64,000 nt of DNA from Gymnorhina tibicen (GCA_013399875.1 VXAZ01009499.1:1-64000), one strand, 5' to 3'; counted from the first letter of the stretch, positions 26,201 to 41,200 are shown. The notes: generated by a model from the letters alone, not told the origin. Translations and numbers: made by a program.

Positions 26201-29200
26201 TGCTGTGCAAGTGAGACCTAAGGCTGTCCAGACACTCATGACTCATTCCTATCTTTCTTACCCCTTCAGCTTTCACAGCATATGTTCTAATATTTCTACA
26301 ATAGTACAATGGAAAATGTATTTACTGCCTTATGCAGTGGGGAGAAGTTGTGCTATGACGACGTCATAAAACAATGAAGAGCTTGAGTGGGATCAGTTAC
26401 CACCAGGAAATACTGGCAAAGAAAGAATACAGTCCCTGTCCAGTTCAGTACAGCTCCTTGATACATTTTCAGGCTGAAGAGATTTTGTGAATAAAAATGG
26501 GTAGAAAGTTCCTGTTGTTTGGTATCTGGAAGAATAACATGCCATGGGGGGCACACTTTCTAAGACTTTCAGACAGACTTTTTAAAAAATACTTTTAAAT
26601 GGAGGAACGTAAATACCTTCATATCACAGGATCTTTTTTCAGTTCTCTGAGGTATGCTTTCCTGTCCCTTTTCCAAATAATTACGGACCTGGTAATCTGT
26701 CAAATTGTAAATATTGGACAACATATAGCATTTTCATCTGGAGCCAAAGTATAAATGCTGCTTCTTTTGGTGCAGATATATGACTTGTCTCTTCACCTGT
26801 TGCTGTTGTGCTCACCTGGCTGTGATGGTCTCTGGGACCAGTCAGGAGAATTCCTTCATTGTTTTTCATACAAATATGAATTGTTTAAAAGCAGTTTTTG
26901 TGTACGTCAGACATAAGTGTTAGAAATTAGACCTCAGAACTATTGCAGCTACTAGAAGGACCAAAACTGGCACTAGTATATTTAAATTAAGCTCTAAGAG
27001 ATCTCTGAAAAAACCCACAATTACTAATATGTAAAGCATAAAGATTAAAAAGTCTGTGGGAAATTCTGTGCTAAAGGTAATAATTTTCTTTGGGATATTT
27101 AGTATGAAATGGAGTGGTCACATTCATATTCCCACTTGGAGCTGTATGCAAGGTTTCAACTTCCGGTGTGTTTACCATGGTGCTGTTACAGAGTACATTA
27201 GCAAATGTCAAGGGGGAAAGGTTACTCCTGCAGTAGCTCAAAGGCTAAGCTCTTGACTGCATCAGCATGCTACTGAAGGGCTGGAAACCTGGAGCCTTTC
27301 TTCTCTGAAACACGAGGTAGGATTTATAAGCATACGTGTACCAGCCTGCACCTTTAAAAACACAGATGAACCTAAACCATTAAGGATGCTGGCTACACTT
27401 GTCACAAGGGAATTTATATGAGAAAAGTGAAACTTTGAAGAAAAGAGTTTATGGCCTTGCAAGGCAGGATTGAGCTGTATTTACTCTCTAGCTTTCTTTG
27501 TTTTGTTGGTGTTTGGGGATTATTTTCGTTTGTTTGTTGGTGTTTTTAAAATGCAAAGTGGCTAAACAAACAAACAAAAAGCTCTTCAGTTTCAGTAGCT
27601 GTTTTGGGAGTATCAGTGTAGAGTTCAGTTTTCTTGACACTTTGCAATTTCCACATCGTAGCAGTACTGTAAATGTTAAATTTCTCTTCAGTCAGCAGGC
27701 AATGTTATAGTATTATTCCCAAATACATTTCAGAGTCTGGCAAAGGCTAAATTCCCAGAAAAAATATTTCTCTTCAAGTTAAGTGATATGAGAAACATTT
27801 TGAATTTAGCTTATGTCTCCCTTTGGCTCCATAGCTTTTTGGATGTGAGGAGAGATGACAGTCGCCAGTGCCGAGGGTCTGGTTGGGTGGAGGATGAAAT
27901 GGGTGGTTGTTCCACAGGCCAGCTGTAAGCGTTGACAGTTTTGTTATGCCAAAATCCAAGACACATCCAGACTGCTATGCTGAGTATGTGCTGTTTTGCA
28001 GTGCTGTGACAAAGCAGGTGTTTGTAACAAAAGCCAAAACCACCTGAAAACCCAACACCACAGCCCATGTCCGCTGCAGAAGGGTCATTCCATATTAGGT
28101 GAAACTTCTAGCAAGAACAATAGGCATTGGGAATTTGAAAAAGAGGACTCTACAGTCCATGTACCCTTGGAAGCCTGGGACTCCTGGAGCTGCAGTTCAA
28201 TTCCAGGTGCATGTATTTATTTTCCAAAGCGATGAAAAATCTGTTGGTATATTCCTTGAAATTCTAGTTCTTGTTCAGGAAGATTACGAAAATATTTATT
28301 AGCAAGTCAGTAAGAAAACTAGGATAGAAAAGATGAAACTTAAAATGTTCCATTAGTTTTCACATGGTTATTTACCTGCACTGTCTTTCAAGGGTATTCT
28401 TGGCAGTTCACACAACATACTTAAAGTTATTTTAATTTCTTAACTTAATAGAGAAAAGGGAAAACATTAATATTTTATTTTTCACCATCTTTCAAGTGTG
28501 TGAAAAGATGTATATTAAGTTAAACACAGTGGAGCAGTGAGTAGCTGACCATGGAGTGGTCTCAAAAAGGAATTTAACGAGGTGAGATTATCTTTCCTTG
28601 AGGTTTGCACTTTTTTTATTTTGTGAACATGTTACAAAATTCAACAGCTTGTCAATCATACTGCAGCTTCTTTGAAACACAGGTAGAGTATAAAATATGG
28701 TCTTTGTGGATAGCTTATATCTGGGAATGTGTGTTGTGATTCTTGGACCATCAACTAGTGGTTGAAAAATTTTGTAACTATGTAGTGTCTGAGTTTAATT
28801 TTTTTCTGTTTTTTAAAACACTGTATTTTGTGCTTCCTACCTGTATCTAGAAAGAGGTAAAAAAGAAGCTCCAAACCTGGCCTTCACATTTGTTTGAAGT
28901 ATAGTATGTCCCTCAGTCACCAGGTAAAATTACCCAGAGTTCTCAATTCTGAAAGCTCCTTGGAATTTGTAATAGTTTTTATTCGTCCTGTCCATTGAAG
29001 AGATGTTGGAATAATAGAGATATAGGTGTTTTATAAGTGATGCCACCTGCATAATTTTTCAAATGTTTATGGGGTCTCATTTCTAGTGTGTAATCTCTGT
29101 GACTGATGACTGGGCAAGTTATCTGAATATTAGCTAAAATACCAAGTAAGGTAGTTGTGATTTAAACAAAACAATTACTCTAGATATAATATTTTCATGC

Positions 29201-32200
29201 TTTATAGTATACTCTTCTAAGAATAGCAGCTTCAGACTAAATATATAAAAGCAAGGAAAACCAAGTATGTCTTTAAGAATAAATGCTCTGATTCAATATT
29301 TAAGAGAATGCTTGACTTAAACCAGCACTGTTTCAAGTTTTGCAAAAAACGAGAATCAATGCTAACTTTATGCAAAACAAAAAAGTAAGAAATAGCATCT
29401 TTGTCCTTTTTACCCATTACTGTGCACCATCTTTGGTTTGAATGTGTGTATATGGTTTTTTTGTGCGTACAAGCCAGTAAACTTAAAAACTCAGGAGATA
29501 TTACAAGTGAAAATAACGGAGAACAAGAAGGCAGGCAGTGTTACATTTGGGGAGTATCTGAAATACGTCTTTAATACAGGAGAAAAAGTAATTACTCCAC
29601 ATCTATTTCTGTGTGTTACAGTACAGAGGGAGACAAAAGGCCCATTTATCTGTCCAAACGGTCTTTGGTATCTGCTACCAGCACAGCTTTTCAGATCAAG
29701 TGAGCAGATCACACCTCATTTCCTCATTCTGCAAGTTGACATGTTCCATTATTCATAGCCCACAAAAAGTCTGAAACATGTAAAACCCAAAGTAGCTATG
29801 AAAGGGCCTGGGGAGTCATAATCACCAGGATATTTTGCTTCTGTGCTTAGCTGAGCTGCAGCAGTTGACAGCTCTGAGATGGCTGCTGCTCTCTGGCACC
29901 ACAGCTAGCCCAGCTGGAATCAGAGGAGGGGACAGAGTGCTGTTGGGGTGGGGGGTTCTAAAGGCTTACATGCTCTCTGTTCAATGATAAAATGATTTTT
30001 TACTGTGAATTACCATTGAATACACTGAGTGAATGTTTTGGGTAGTGGTAAGTGGTGTGTGTGGTGAAAGCAGGGCAGAAGTCCCTGAGGCAACTGGCAT
30101 GGGCACGGGGGCACAGTTCTGTAGAGCCTGGTGATGGCAGTGAGGTGGTGGATGGAATGGATGCCGCGTCCTTCCCGAAAGCGTTCCGTGGGGATCCGCT
30201 CCAGGGTGCCACATACACACGCGAGGACACACCTAGACACACTGCGCTGGTGGAAGTACGCAGCCACACACACTCACTCAAGTGCTGGATAGCTTTTCTA
30301 GCGCAGCCGAAGGCAAAGAGGCGGGAGGGATCCTCAGTATGGAGTTCCAAGAGCTTTATTCACAGAGGGATCCAGGGACAGAGGACCCAGAACACAGAGG
30401 GGTCCAGGGTTTTACATAGGGGTGGTACAAAGGGAGGGCAAAGCATCAGAACCAATCAACTGAAGGCCAAGGGGAGGAGAGAACGTGGGGTAATCGAACA
30501 GCAACCAATGGGGAAGGTGAGGGGCAGAACAAAGGAACCAGCGACCAATGGGGTATCGAGTAAGGGAGAACTTTCCAGAACATGAACCTATAAGGAGTAA
30601 AAGGGGCGGTAGGCCAATGGGCCAACCGACTGGGGATAATCTACATAATAGAACAAGGGACTGTGGGAACTTGTCATGACCAAGAAGGTGTCTTTAGACA
30701 TCAGTGCTGGCCCACCGGCGAACCTCTGCTGTCTTGGGGCCCTGTGGTTCCTTGGTCACTCCTGTGGTGGCCTCAACCACTGCAACAGCCTGGGTGCTTG
30801 GTGGCTTGTGACTCTCTGGTCTGGGCCATCCCTCCCCTCAGCACCTTTTGCTCCAGACATCTTCATGAAATAGGAAAGACCCACTGCTTCCCTGGAGCAA
30901 CTTGCCCAGAGAAGGTGTGGGTGCCCAGTCTGTGGAAGTGTCCAAGGGCAGGTTGGATGGGGCTTGGAGCAACCTTGTCTACTGGAAGGTGTCCCTGCCC
31001 AATGCCGGGACATTGGAATCAGCTGATCTTCAAGGTTCCTTCCAACCCAAACCATTCAGTGATTCTATATTCTATATTAAGCACTAGTATAAATACAAGG
31101 GAGAAAACAATTACCGAAGGTGCTTTCTAGTAAGGCAGCTTAATAAAAATTATATCTTGACCTAAGATTCATTTGCGCTGGAAACCTGTAGTAGTTTCAG
31201 GTTGCGTGTACTAAGGGGGCTTACAAGTGCAATTTGGAACAATAAAATCACTACCAACTCCGCGTAGCAGTTTTCTTTCAGCTGCATGGGCAGCCATTTT
31301 ACTTGTCCTTAAAACCTGTACTATTTTAAAATCCCTATGAACGAACAAATAAAGAAAAGACTAATATGGATTCAGTGGTCCAGGTACACCATACAGTATT
31401 TTTCGACATTCTCTGGAATTCTGTCAACTGCAGAAGAAAATCACTTATTTGTAACAAATGTGACCCACAACTGTAGCTTTCAGTGTCCTCTGTGAGTAGC
31501 ACAGAAAAATTAAATGAAAGTTAACGGCATTAACCACTGTCAGGCTCCAGCAAGTGTCCTGGTGAGAAGTTATGCTTTGGGCTCCATGATTAATATCCTG
31601 CCTTTTTCCTTTCTACATTACTGTTCCCTTGAGTTCTTGGCTGAATGCATGAGAGCCATTAAAACTTAGGTGATATCGGTTTCAGTGTTGTTAAGCAAAA
31701 TAGGTCCTGGCAACATTAATTTGAGAAAAAAAATGGGGGTTCAATGGAGAGGGGTGGAACAACCTTTTTTTGTTTTAACTAAGGGATCTTGGCCTATGAT
31801 ATTGAGCTCAAAAGACAGAATCATGGGGTTGAGTTGTTATTATGTGATTTTGCCTGCACTAATGAATGGCTACAGCACTGCCTTTAGTGAAGGATATTAA
31901 TTTGATTTTGGCATATGTTTCTGAAAATCTCAAAATATATGTAATGAGAAATTTTAAACAGATGGTTAGCAAAGTGGTGCTTCCTACTAGCTTCTCCACA
32001 GAGACAAATTACTCTCTCAGAGTTCTTTTCCTAAATCTCCTGTATGCTACTGGTAAGATACGAACATTATACTTTTCACTGGTCTAGGGGTTCGATTACT
32101 TTTAGTCTTTGTTGAAGCTTTTGGCAGATACTGCCATAGAAGACCTCAGGCCAAATAGTTAAGGTTTACCAAAGTTAAAAGTAAGTGAAACACACCTAGT

Positions 32201-35200
32201 GAGAGTTGCAAGGGAGCCCCAGTGGTAGAGTTCCTCCAGCTGTGCTCTGGGATCATAAAATCACAGAATGGTTTGGGTTGGAAGGGGACCTTGAAGATTG
32301 TCTTGTTCCAACCCCCCCTGCGATGGGCAGGGATGCCTTTAACTAGACCAGGTTGCTCAAAGCCCCATCCAACCTGGCCTTAAACACCTCCACACCTTCC
32401 CTGGGCAACCTGTCCCAGTGCCTCACTACCCACAGTTAAGGCACTCCGAAGCCTTTTTTTTTCAGACTGAACAATCCCAATTTTCTCAGCTTTTCCTCAT
32501 ATGAGAGGTGCTCTGTGCTTCTGATCAACCTGGTGGCCTCCTCTGGACTCACTGCATGTTACAATTGAGTGAGAGCTTTAGACAAGCCCTGCCTTAGGCT
32601 TAGATTTTGGCAGCAGCTCAACTTAGGTGACCCGCACCTAAATTGCTCTGGCTCGCAAGTTCTTAAGAATAGCTGATTAGGTCTATTATAAAATGAGTTA
32701 CTTATTAAATAGACAGGAGATTAACAGACAAAAGGCCTTAAACAGAGTTACTTACTACGCAGTATAAAACAAAAGAACTAATAGTAGATTACATAAAAGA
32801 GTGCATGACATAAAGGTACCTATATTATAGCTAGTAAAGAAATAGTATAGGTTAGGAGTCAGTGTAATTTACCACTGAATTGTTGATAGTGTGCACAGAG
32901 TCCTTTCACTCAACTCTCAAGAGAGTAACTACAAAGCAGGCATCCCAAACTTTGGAGAGAAGACCCCACATATTTTCAGGGAATGTGCAGAAAATTTCTG
33001 CTTTGTGAAAGTATGGTGTAGCTTTTACAGTTTTTCTTATAAACTGGGGTGTCTGTCAGTCAAAAATACCATCTTATCTTTCCACATCTGCTTCCACAGA
33101 AAGATGTTTATTGTCAACTGGGATTGGTAATCCCATGGTGCTGAAGTAACTCATTAACTCAAAACAAGCTGTCCTGATGGAGTTATTTCACCAATTAGCA
33201 AACCTATGTGAGAGGTGAGATGCCCTGAGTTACTGCACCAGCTAACAAGCAACAGATAAGCTCTTAAGGGCAGGGGGCATACCCTGCTACACTTCAACAG
33301 GTTGATGTCCTTCATGTCTTGGACATGCCAGAGCTGGATGCAATACTCCAGGTGGGGTCTCAGCAGAGCAGAGGGGCAGAAAATGAATGGGCATGAAAAG
33401 TGTTTCACGGACACAGGCAAGGGAAACTGAAACCACTGGCCTCAGGTTTTGAGAAGCTTCTTCACAGAGCTGTGCATAGACCAGCACGGTCCCAAGCCAT
33501 GAGCTTGACCTCAAGTAACCCCCACAGGCTAATTGGTTGAACTCAGGTAACCCCAGCACAGTCCTAGCTGATCAGTTAGTCCTCAAGTGACCCCATAGGC
33601 TAAGTGGTTGACCTCACACAACCCCGGCATGTTGCGGTGGCTCAGCCCACTTCGAGGCTGGACAACATTCAGTGGGTGGATTTCCCCGCCTATGACTCCG
33701 ACCCGGAGGGCGGGTCGGGGGAGTAGAGTCGCCACCAGCTGGGTGTCGCCCCTGCAACATCTCCTCCCTCCTTTCCAGACCCTTCTTCTGTTCCCCATTT
33801 TCTAGTGGTTACCTGTTGTCATGTTTATTCATTACCTTCATTGCATATGCAATCTGGTCTGGAAAGTTCTTTTCTCTTCGGTTGCTGATTGGTTTCTGTT
33901 TGTAAGTCCCTCCTTTGTATTCCCCTGATTTGTTATCTGTCATTCCCCATCAATTCCCTATTGGTCTGTACCCCTTGTTCCTCCCCCTTTTGGTACCCCT
34001 TAAAAAGGGGGCTTCGGGCCCCTCCCCTCGCCTTTCCTTGTCGCTCGCCCTTCAACTTGTTCACCTGTTACCTTGTTGCTCCCTCGCGGGACAATAAAGT
34101 TGGAACTTTGAGCACAAGAAAGAGGTCCCTCGGCCCTTTACTGCCTCTCCGTTGCTTGGCAACAGCGATGCTGCAGCCTGCCTGCTTGTGGGTCTCCTGC
34201 AGGGAGCCACCAGCTGCTGACAGGGCAGGTGCTTTCTCTCCCGTCGACCGGGACACCGGACCTTGTCGCCTGCCAAGGCCTCCGGGCGGCCAGCGGCCAA
34301 AGCGACACCGGCATTGTCCAAACTCATGAATTTGACCTCAAGTAACCCTGCAGGCTAATTGGTTGAACTCAGGTAACACCACCATGGTCCCAAGTGATGA
34401 CTCTGAACTCAAGTAACCCTGTGGGTTGACCTATTGAGGGAGGGCTCAGGGTGCTCCATGGTTTTTCACCCTTGACAAGACACTTTCAAAGCTGTCATAT
34501 TTTCAGATTTTCACTCTTGTGGATCACCAGTACACGTAGAAAAATGAATACACACATTTCTGATGCACTGTTAACAAAAAATATTCCTTTCAAACTGTCC
34601 TTTCTTTCAACTTCTGACCTAAAATTTCAGTACTGCAGTGTCTTGCTGAATTTCATCATAAGTTTTCTTGTCATCTGTGCAAACTCAGGGACCCCATTTG
34701 AGGTAGTTTGCAGGATTGAGGGATATTCACAAATACATAGAAGTCCCACTAGCTTCCTGCTTTGATTATGTCCTGAGTTTTGATGCTAAAACAGCTAAGG
34801 TCTTGTTTCTCTATTTCTTCCCTTTCAGAACACCAGTACTGGGGCTCGGACCTTCAGCTTCCCAAAATACCTTTTGAAGAAATCCTGTACAATGATGAAA
34901 GTGCATACAAGTGGTTGTGTACCCTAAAGAAAGTAGGAATTGTTCTACTGACAGGAGCTGCTACAAGGCAGGGAGAATTGATTAGACTTGGCCACAGGAT
35001 TGGGTTCCTGCGTCTCACATTTTATGGGTTAGTTTGTTTCATAATATCTTTGTTTTGCCAGTGTTGTAATCACCTCTAATGTTCTTCATCTAAGCTTGCT
35101 GTATCTATTTCGTGGATTAATTTATTAAAGCAAGGTGTGTGTTTTTTTCTCTCTATATTAGAAAATCTGGCATCAAGTTTATATACTGTACAAGAGAATT

Positions 35201-38200
35201 GCTTTGCTGTCACAGGTAGGATATATAAAGAAGAGCAGCAATAACATTAACTGCTGAGAGAAGGAAAACTGCCTGAAAACAGATGTTGTGGAATATAGGA
35301 TAACAGTGAGATAGACTTACTTATCTATACTATGGAACAAAACAAAAAATCCCTAGTCCAGTCCCCTTCTGAACAAAGAAAGTTATCGGTTCTGAAACTT
35401 TTGCTTAGTCTGCTTTTGAGTCATGGATATAGGTAAGACTTAGATGATGATATTGTGTCCCACATCACCAAGAAGATGGGCTGAGTACCCATTTCCCTGC
35501 TTTCAACAGAGTCTGCTCTGGAAAGCCATGACCAATGCCAAGGAGCAGAGTTCAGCTTGAAGGAGGGCAAGCAGGCACTTGTAAATTATCCTTTTGATGA
35601 CAATAACTGGCAAACTGAAGCTCTACCTCCACAAGTGCCTACTAAATGAGTAAACAAATCATGATGGCAACTCACATCTTGCTGAGCTGAGTCAGTGACC
35701 TCAGTCTAACTGAGAAGAAATGTTTGTAGCAAATATTTATAATAATTTTCACTTCTGAAACAGAAGTTAATTTCTTACTTCCATCCAGTTCTGGGGTGGC
35801 TTTTACAACTGTAATAAAATAATAACTTTGGGTAATTTCCCTGCTGTTTCACTGGGAGCCAAATACAAGGCCTACAAAATATTATTAATAAAAAGGATAA
35901 GCTTGGAATTGGCAAACTTGCCAAAATAAATAGTAAAACATTACCTCATATTTATAAGTAATAAAATATTACCTCAACAGGGCCCTGAATTAAACTGAAA
36001 TGTAACAGCAAAGAATATAATTCTGACACATGAAAGAAAAAAGCCTTTTTTCTTGTCTAGCTCTCCACTTGGTGCGACCTCCCTAAACTGTTATTGCTGT
36101 AAAAAGTGGAAACATTCTCTGTATCAGCCGTATAACAACATCAAGAGTTTCCACATTTTTAAATTAACCTTTTTCTTTCCATTATGGAGACCCAACTCCA
36201 TTAACAAAGTCTCCAGTCACACCACAATTCGTTTCTCCAACTTCTCATGCCCTAGACCTTGTGTTCCTCCTCTGTTCTGAAGCCTTGTCCAGTTCTTGCT
36301 GTGGTGGGAAGGCCTTTCTTCAGGGCTCCAGCACTCCCATGAAAACAGCCAATCCATCAGTATCTCCTAGAGGGCTTCAGCAGCAGGAGAAGGATGTGTG
36401 TCCCAAATCTCATATGAATGAGACATAGACTTTTAATGAAGTGTAAGACCAAATGATGCAAATGTGGCTTCAGTTCCTAGTGCTGCACTTTCGCAGGACT
36501 AAGGATGTAACAGACAGCCTGGTTTTCTACTGATGAAGACTGAGCCCATGTCACTATCTAATGCAAAAAATTGCTACACGTGCTTGGTGCCAATCTTCCT
36601 ACTCTATCATAACAGCCTAAGCAACGCACTTTGAAATCTGACCCTAATTACCAAACCATAAACCATTCCAATTCACTTTGCTCTCCCTAAGGTCTGAGAG
36701 TCCTCTGACACCACCCTTACTACTTGTGCACCCAGCATGGCCAAGTTGATACTTCAGCTCATTTGAGACTTTGACAAATTGAGGTTGATTTTTCCATATT
36801 CAATGCTGAGCTCCTTATTAGCATCTTTGACGTCAAGTCAGTAACTTGGGCTTTGACCAAAGCTCCCTGTGTGGAAGGAAAGCTCCTGAGGAGCAGCTTC
36901 CCTTGCAAATACTGACAGCACAAAAGCAATGACTGCTTTTGCAAAAGCTTATAATGATTCTATAAAGTATTATCACTCCAGAAATTATATGTATTTCATA
37001 TAAATGAGGCAATTAAAATGTGTTAAATTGTTTTAGAATCATCAAGTGACACAATAGCCTATTAAATTAAAGGTGGAGCAAACCTAGCTGCCTTCATCAC
37101 TAATTACAAGAATGATATAAAGGGGCTATTTTTTGGCTGTCAAACTGGGAACTGTGGAAGTGTGGTTGAAATTATCATACTCGAGAACTGAGGTCATGTG
37201 CTAATGAATATGTGCTGTTACTCAAGTAATGTACTGATGAATATGTGCCATACCAAATAATAAAAACTATTTCTCCCAGGCAGTTAAACACATTTGCAAT
37301 TACTCAAGGGGGCTTTCCCTCTGGCAATTGCAGAAATTTAATTTTAGCATTTTGCATAGTTTCTATACTAAATAACACTCCTAGAACAAAAGCATTTATA
37401 TACCGTATATAAGTAATTTTATCTGCATGTTCTTTAGCCTATTTTCTTTTTAAACTGTTATTAAGAAGTAAAGCTAGGTGCACACCATCTGAAACATATT
37501 TGGTCTATAGTATTCCACAAGGGAAAATGAGTTTCGTAACTTCTTTTCAGTCACTTATGTGCCTGCAATTATATGGACTCTGTATGGTAAATTACACTTT
37601 TCCAGACAAATGTCTGGATCTATAACATGCATCTGCTGAGGACTGTCTTCAATCATGTGAACTTTGTGTAAACAAAACCTGTGGTTCTTGGACTTAAATT
37701 TTCCTGCGTGGTGTGTCACTCAAAACACGTTTTCTCTGTGCAGGAACATGAGGTATTCATGTCTTTGTCATACAGCTGTGACTTAATTTTTTCACTGCAG
37801 TTGCCAGAAAACTTTTTTACTGAATTTTGCCAAATTCCAAGACAGAAACTATGTAATAAAATAAATAGAGCTAGTTCTCACAAAGAGTGTCATAGAAAGG
37901 GAAGAAGTTTGAAAGTCTTTCCTCAAGATATTTTCTTCCAGTAGCAAGTCTTCATCTTACAGGAAAGATCCCCTTGTAAAAGATACTCTATATTTTATAA
38001 GATTATAAAGCCTTAAAAATAACTTCTAGGGAAAGTTACATGGCCTTTAACAATTTTGTATTTCATTGATAATGTGCTCCATGTGGCAGAGGGAAAGTGG
38101 AAGGTTGATAAAAAGAAGTGGGCCAGCTTCTACTTGCTTATTTCTGAAGCATCAGTACTAAGATGATGACTTCTACTGGCAGAAGCCTCTTGGTTAGTGT

Positions 38201-41200
38201 CTTCAACTGGCATTGCTGCCACTGCAAAGCTGTCGTTCTTCGAGGTACTACCCTGGTGCCAGATGTCCCTTGGCACAGTGAAGTTTATCTAGGACTGCTG
38301 AAATAAGCCTCTGTTGGGGTGGAGGGACACTGCTAAATCCTTATTTTCTTATAATGTTAGAATATTTTCATGTTCGAAGATTAAATTACTCTTGTACTGT
38401 GATTTCAGTTTCAGTGTGTACTGTCTGGCATGCTGGCTGGCTGTTCTAACATGTTTTCTCTTTTCTCTTTCATTATAAAGACCAACTTGGCAAGTGCAAG
38501 ACAAAGCAGATGCTAACAATGTAGCTTATACAACTGGGAGACTCTGTTTTCACACTGATTACCCTGTTCTGCAGCATCCACCTGGGGTAAGTTGAATCTA
38601 CTGACTTTTTCACCCCACAAAAAGGGAAAGGGAAATGTTTCTATAGTGTGAAATATGGTTAGTGATCAGTGGCTCTGAATTTTGTCTTAAAAGAGCAGTG
38701 TAAAAATAACGAGATATTAATCTGCATATGGCGATCTATATACACATGGGTATGCAATTTATACACTATGATGTAAATGCAGTATAAGTCTCATATACCC
38801 CATAATTTTTAAATTAAATTTACAAAGTATTGAAAATATTACCATGTGAGAAAACTTTAGGGTCCTTTTTATGCTTTGAATACTGTTCTCATTGTTTCAG
38901 AAAAGTTAGGTGTCTAAATGCTACAGTCAGGTTGTGACATTTTAGGGCTCATCTGTTCAGCTCAGGAGGGGAACAGAGAAAGAAATACGATTATGATAGT
39001 ATAGTCTGTTTGCTGTGAATTGGTACAAGATAAACATTTGTTTGTCCTTTCATAACAGAAAAAAAACTAGGGCCATTCTGTAAAACTGGACAACCACAAA
39101 AAATATGTTTTCAATCAGTCCCTGTCATATCAAAGTGTAATCCACATAATTCACATAATTCCAGAGAACTAGAAAGTAGCAGGAAGAGGTACAAAGGAAT
39201 ACAGAGAACCCTGGAAAAGCTGCACCTATAAAACTTACCCTTCTCTTATTGTGCAGTATTCTGTTGTTTCTGTATTTAAACAAAAAGCCATAGGGAAGTA
39301 CCAAATACCTAACAATAAGATTATCTTTTCATCATTTAGATACTGTTCACTGATGTGGAGTAAGAATGGAATAGGGCTTCATTAATAGAGAGCAGATGTG
39401 AATTAGCTCACTGTCCTGTCTGTGCCAAAGCTCATGCTCTGCTATGAAACATTAGAAAAAAGAGTGTAACCTTTTTCATTCAAACGTGCTTGTAAGAAAT
39501 AAAAGCATTAAAGTACATTGAAATGTTTTTGAACATTGTCCTGAATGTGCAGTTTTCTTTATATATCTAGTTATTACACAATATTTGAATTCTTAAGTTG
39601 TATTAATGCAAATATTTAGACAAATATTAATGCAAATATGGTCTTAAAGGATGATATTAATTTCAGAACTGTCCAATAAAAATTGGTTCAGGATTTCCTA
39701 GGACCATAATATAACTTACATTACTGCAGCCCTCCTTGGCAGGGCCAAGCTCTGCTTACCTTGCACAAGGCCAGCTGTGGCCACAAAAAAAAAGAATTTG
39801 TTGCCTTGTGCTCCCTTCAGTGGGCCCTTTGCCCTGCCCGCAGCTTCAGTTTCCCCCTTCATCACCATCAGCAAAGTCTGCAGATCCAGCTGCTAAGAAG
39901 AACAACCCCTGTTCCAGTCCTCTTTTCCATCCTGAGGGTTTTTTTGTTTGGTTTGGGTTTTTGGTTGGTTAATTGTCTGTTTTTTTTGGTTTTGTTGTTT
40001 ATTTGTCTGAGCTTCTTGTGTTTGTGGGGTGTTTTTTGTTTGGGTTTTTGTTGTTGTTTTGGGATTTTTTGGGTTTTGGAATTTTTTGTTTGTTTTGGTT
40101 GGTTGGTTGGGGTTTTTTTGTGGGGTATTTTTTTGTTTGTTGAGGGGGTTGTGTGGATTTTTTTGGTTGGCTGGGGTTTTTTTGTGTTTATTTTTTCTCT
40201 TGCTTGCTTGCTTTTGGTTGTTGTTGGGGGGTTTTTTGTTTGGTTTGGTTATTTTGTTTCCTAGTGGTCTCAGGAATAATTCACCATCATGGAAGGGCCA
40301 AGTGACAAAAGTAACAACATTTGATATGACAAATGTATTTTATGTCATTTGCAGGATGAGCAATTACACTTTGTGTGATATCTAGAGCCACAGGGAGTTT
40401 TACTGCTTGTGTCAGCAGCTCAGATTTAGAACCAGTGCAACCTAGAGCCCAGCTTAGGCTTTCTGCTCCATCTTAGGCCTTGGCAAATTCATTCTAAAGT
40501 GAAATGAAACTGTCTTAATCCTACTTTATCACAGAGACAAGCCTTCTCTGACAGCCACCTTTTCCAATCTATGAGTGGATAATTCACATCAGGTTTTGTT
40601 TCTGCAGAATAAAGCTAATACGCCTTGTTGAGATAAGACTGAAATGCACTTAAAACTATGTGACTGCCACAAAGAGGGACTCAAAGGAAAGAAGCAAGAC
40701 CACTTTGCCACTGACTCACAGGTTGCAAGCATTAGAAGATATCCCAAATGGGATGGATTTAAGAACATGCTATTTTAATTTTCTGCCTTTGTGATACTGG
40801 TGGCAGTGTTGTGAAGCTGCAGTAAATGAGAACTCAGTCTGTCACTGGGGTAAAAAAAAACCAACCAGAATAAAAGAACCACAGATGTGAGAGAACTGAT
40901 ACTAATAAACTGTTAAATATGCAAGCTAATTATTTTTTTAATGAGCTGTTAATTCATTCCAGGTTCAATTTCTTCATTGTATAAAGCAAACAGCTGCTGG
41001 AGGTGAAAGTGAAGTTGTAGATGGATTTCATGTATCCAACAAGCTAAAGAAACAAAATCCTGAGGCATATCAGATCCTGTCCTCTACTGCTGTAGACTAC
41101 ACTGATGTTGGGGTGGATTACTGTGATTTTGCTGTGCACGGTAAACAAAGGATTATAGAGTGAGTAGTTTCAACAACACCTAAAAAGAAAATCCGTGTCG

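Larger units (their letters stand above)
22040..34828 (+). other. BBOX1: BBOX1 intron after coding exon 2 (12.8 kb), repeat-rich
   Basis: The largest coding intron. It holds CR1 copies at 25.3, 30.9 and 32.3 kb and LTRs at 30.1, 32.6 and 33.6 kb, plus a 71-bp tandem repeat near 33.5 kb. I see no extra exon or nested gene. The acceptor is TTCCCTTTCAG at 34818-34828. Confidence 0.85.

Noticed and set aside
30052..31130. Frames of 177 and 155 residues near 30-31 kb
   Set aside because: They run through a minus-strand LTR and a CR1 3' end, neither of which codes there.
34780..35079. Reading the full open frame at 34780-35079 as the exon
   Set aside because: Codons before 34829 and after 35027 are intronic: acceptor TTTCAG and donor GTTAGT give the frame-consistent exon that joins its neighbours.
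39761..40385. Hydrophobic frames of 167 and 118 residues, resembling membrane proteins
   Set aside because: The sequence is a G/T-only tract, so Phe, Leu, Val, Gly and Trp codons are forced; not a gene.
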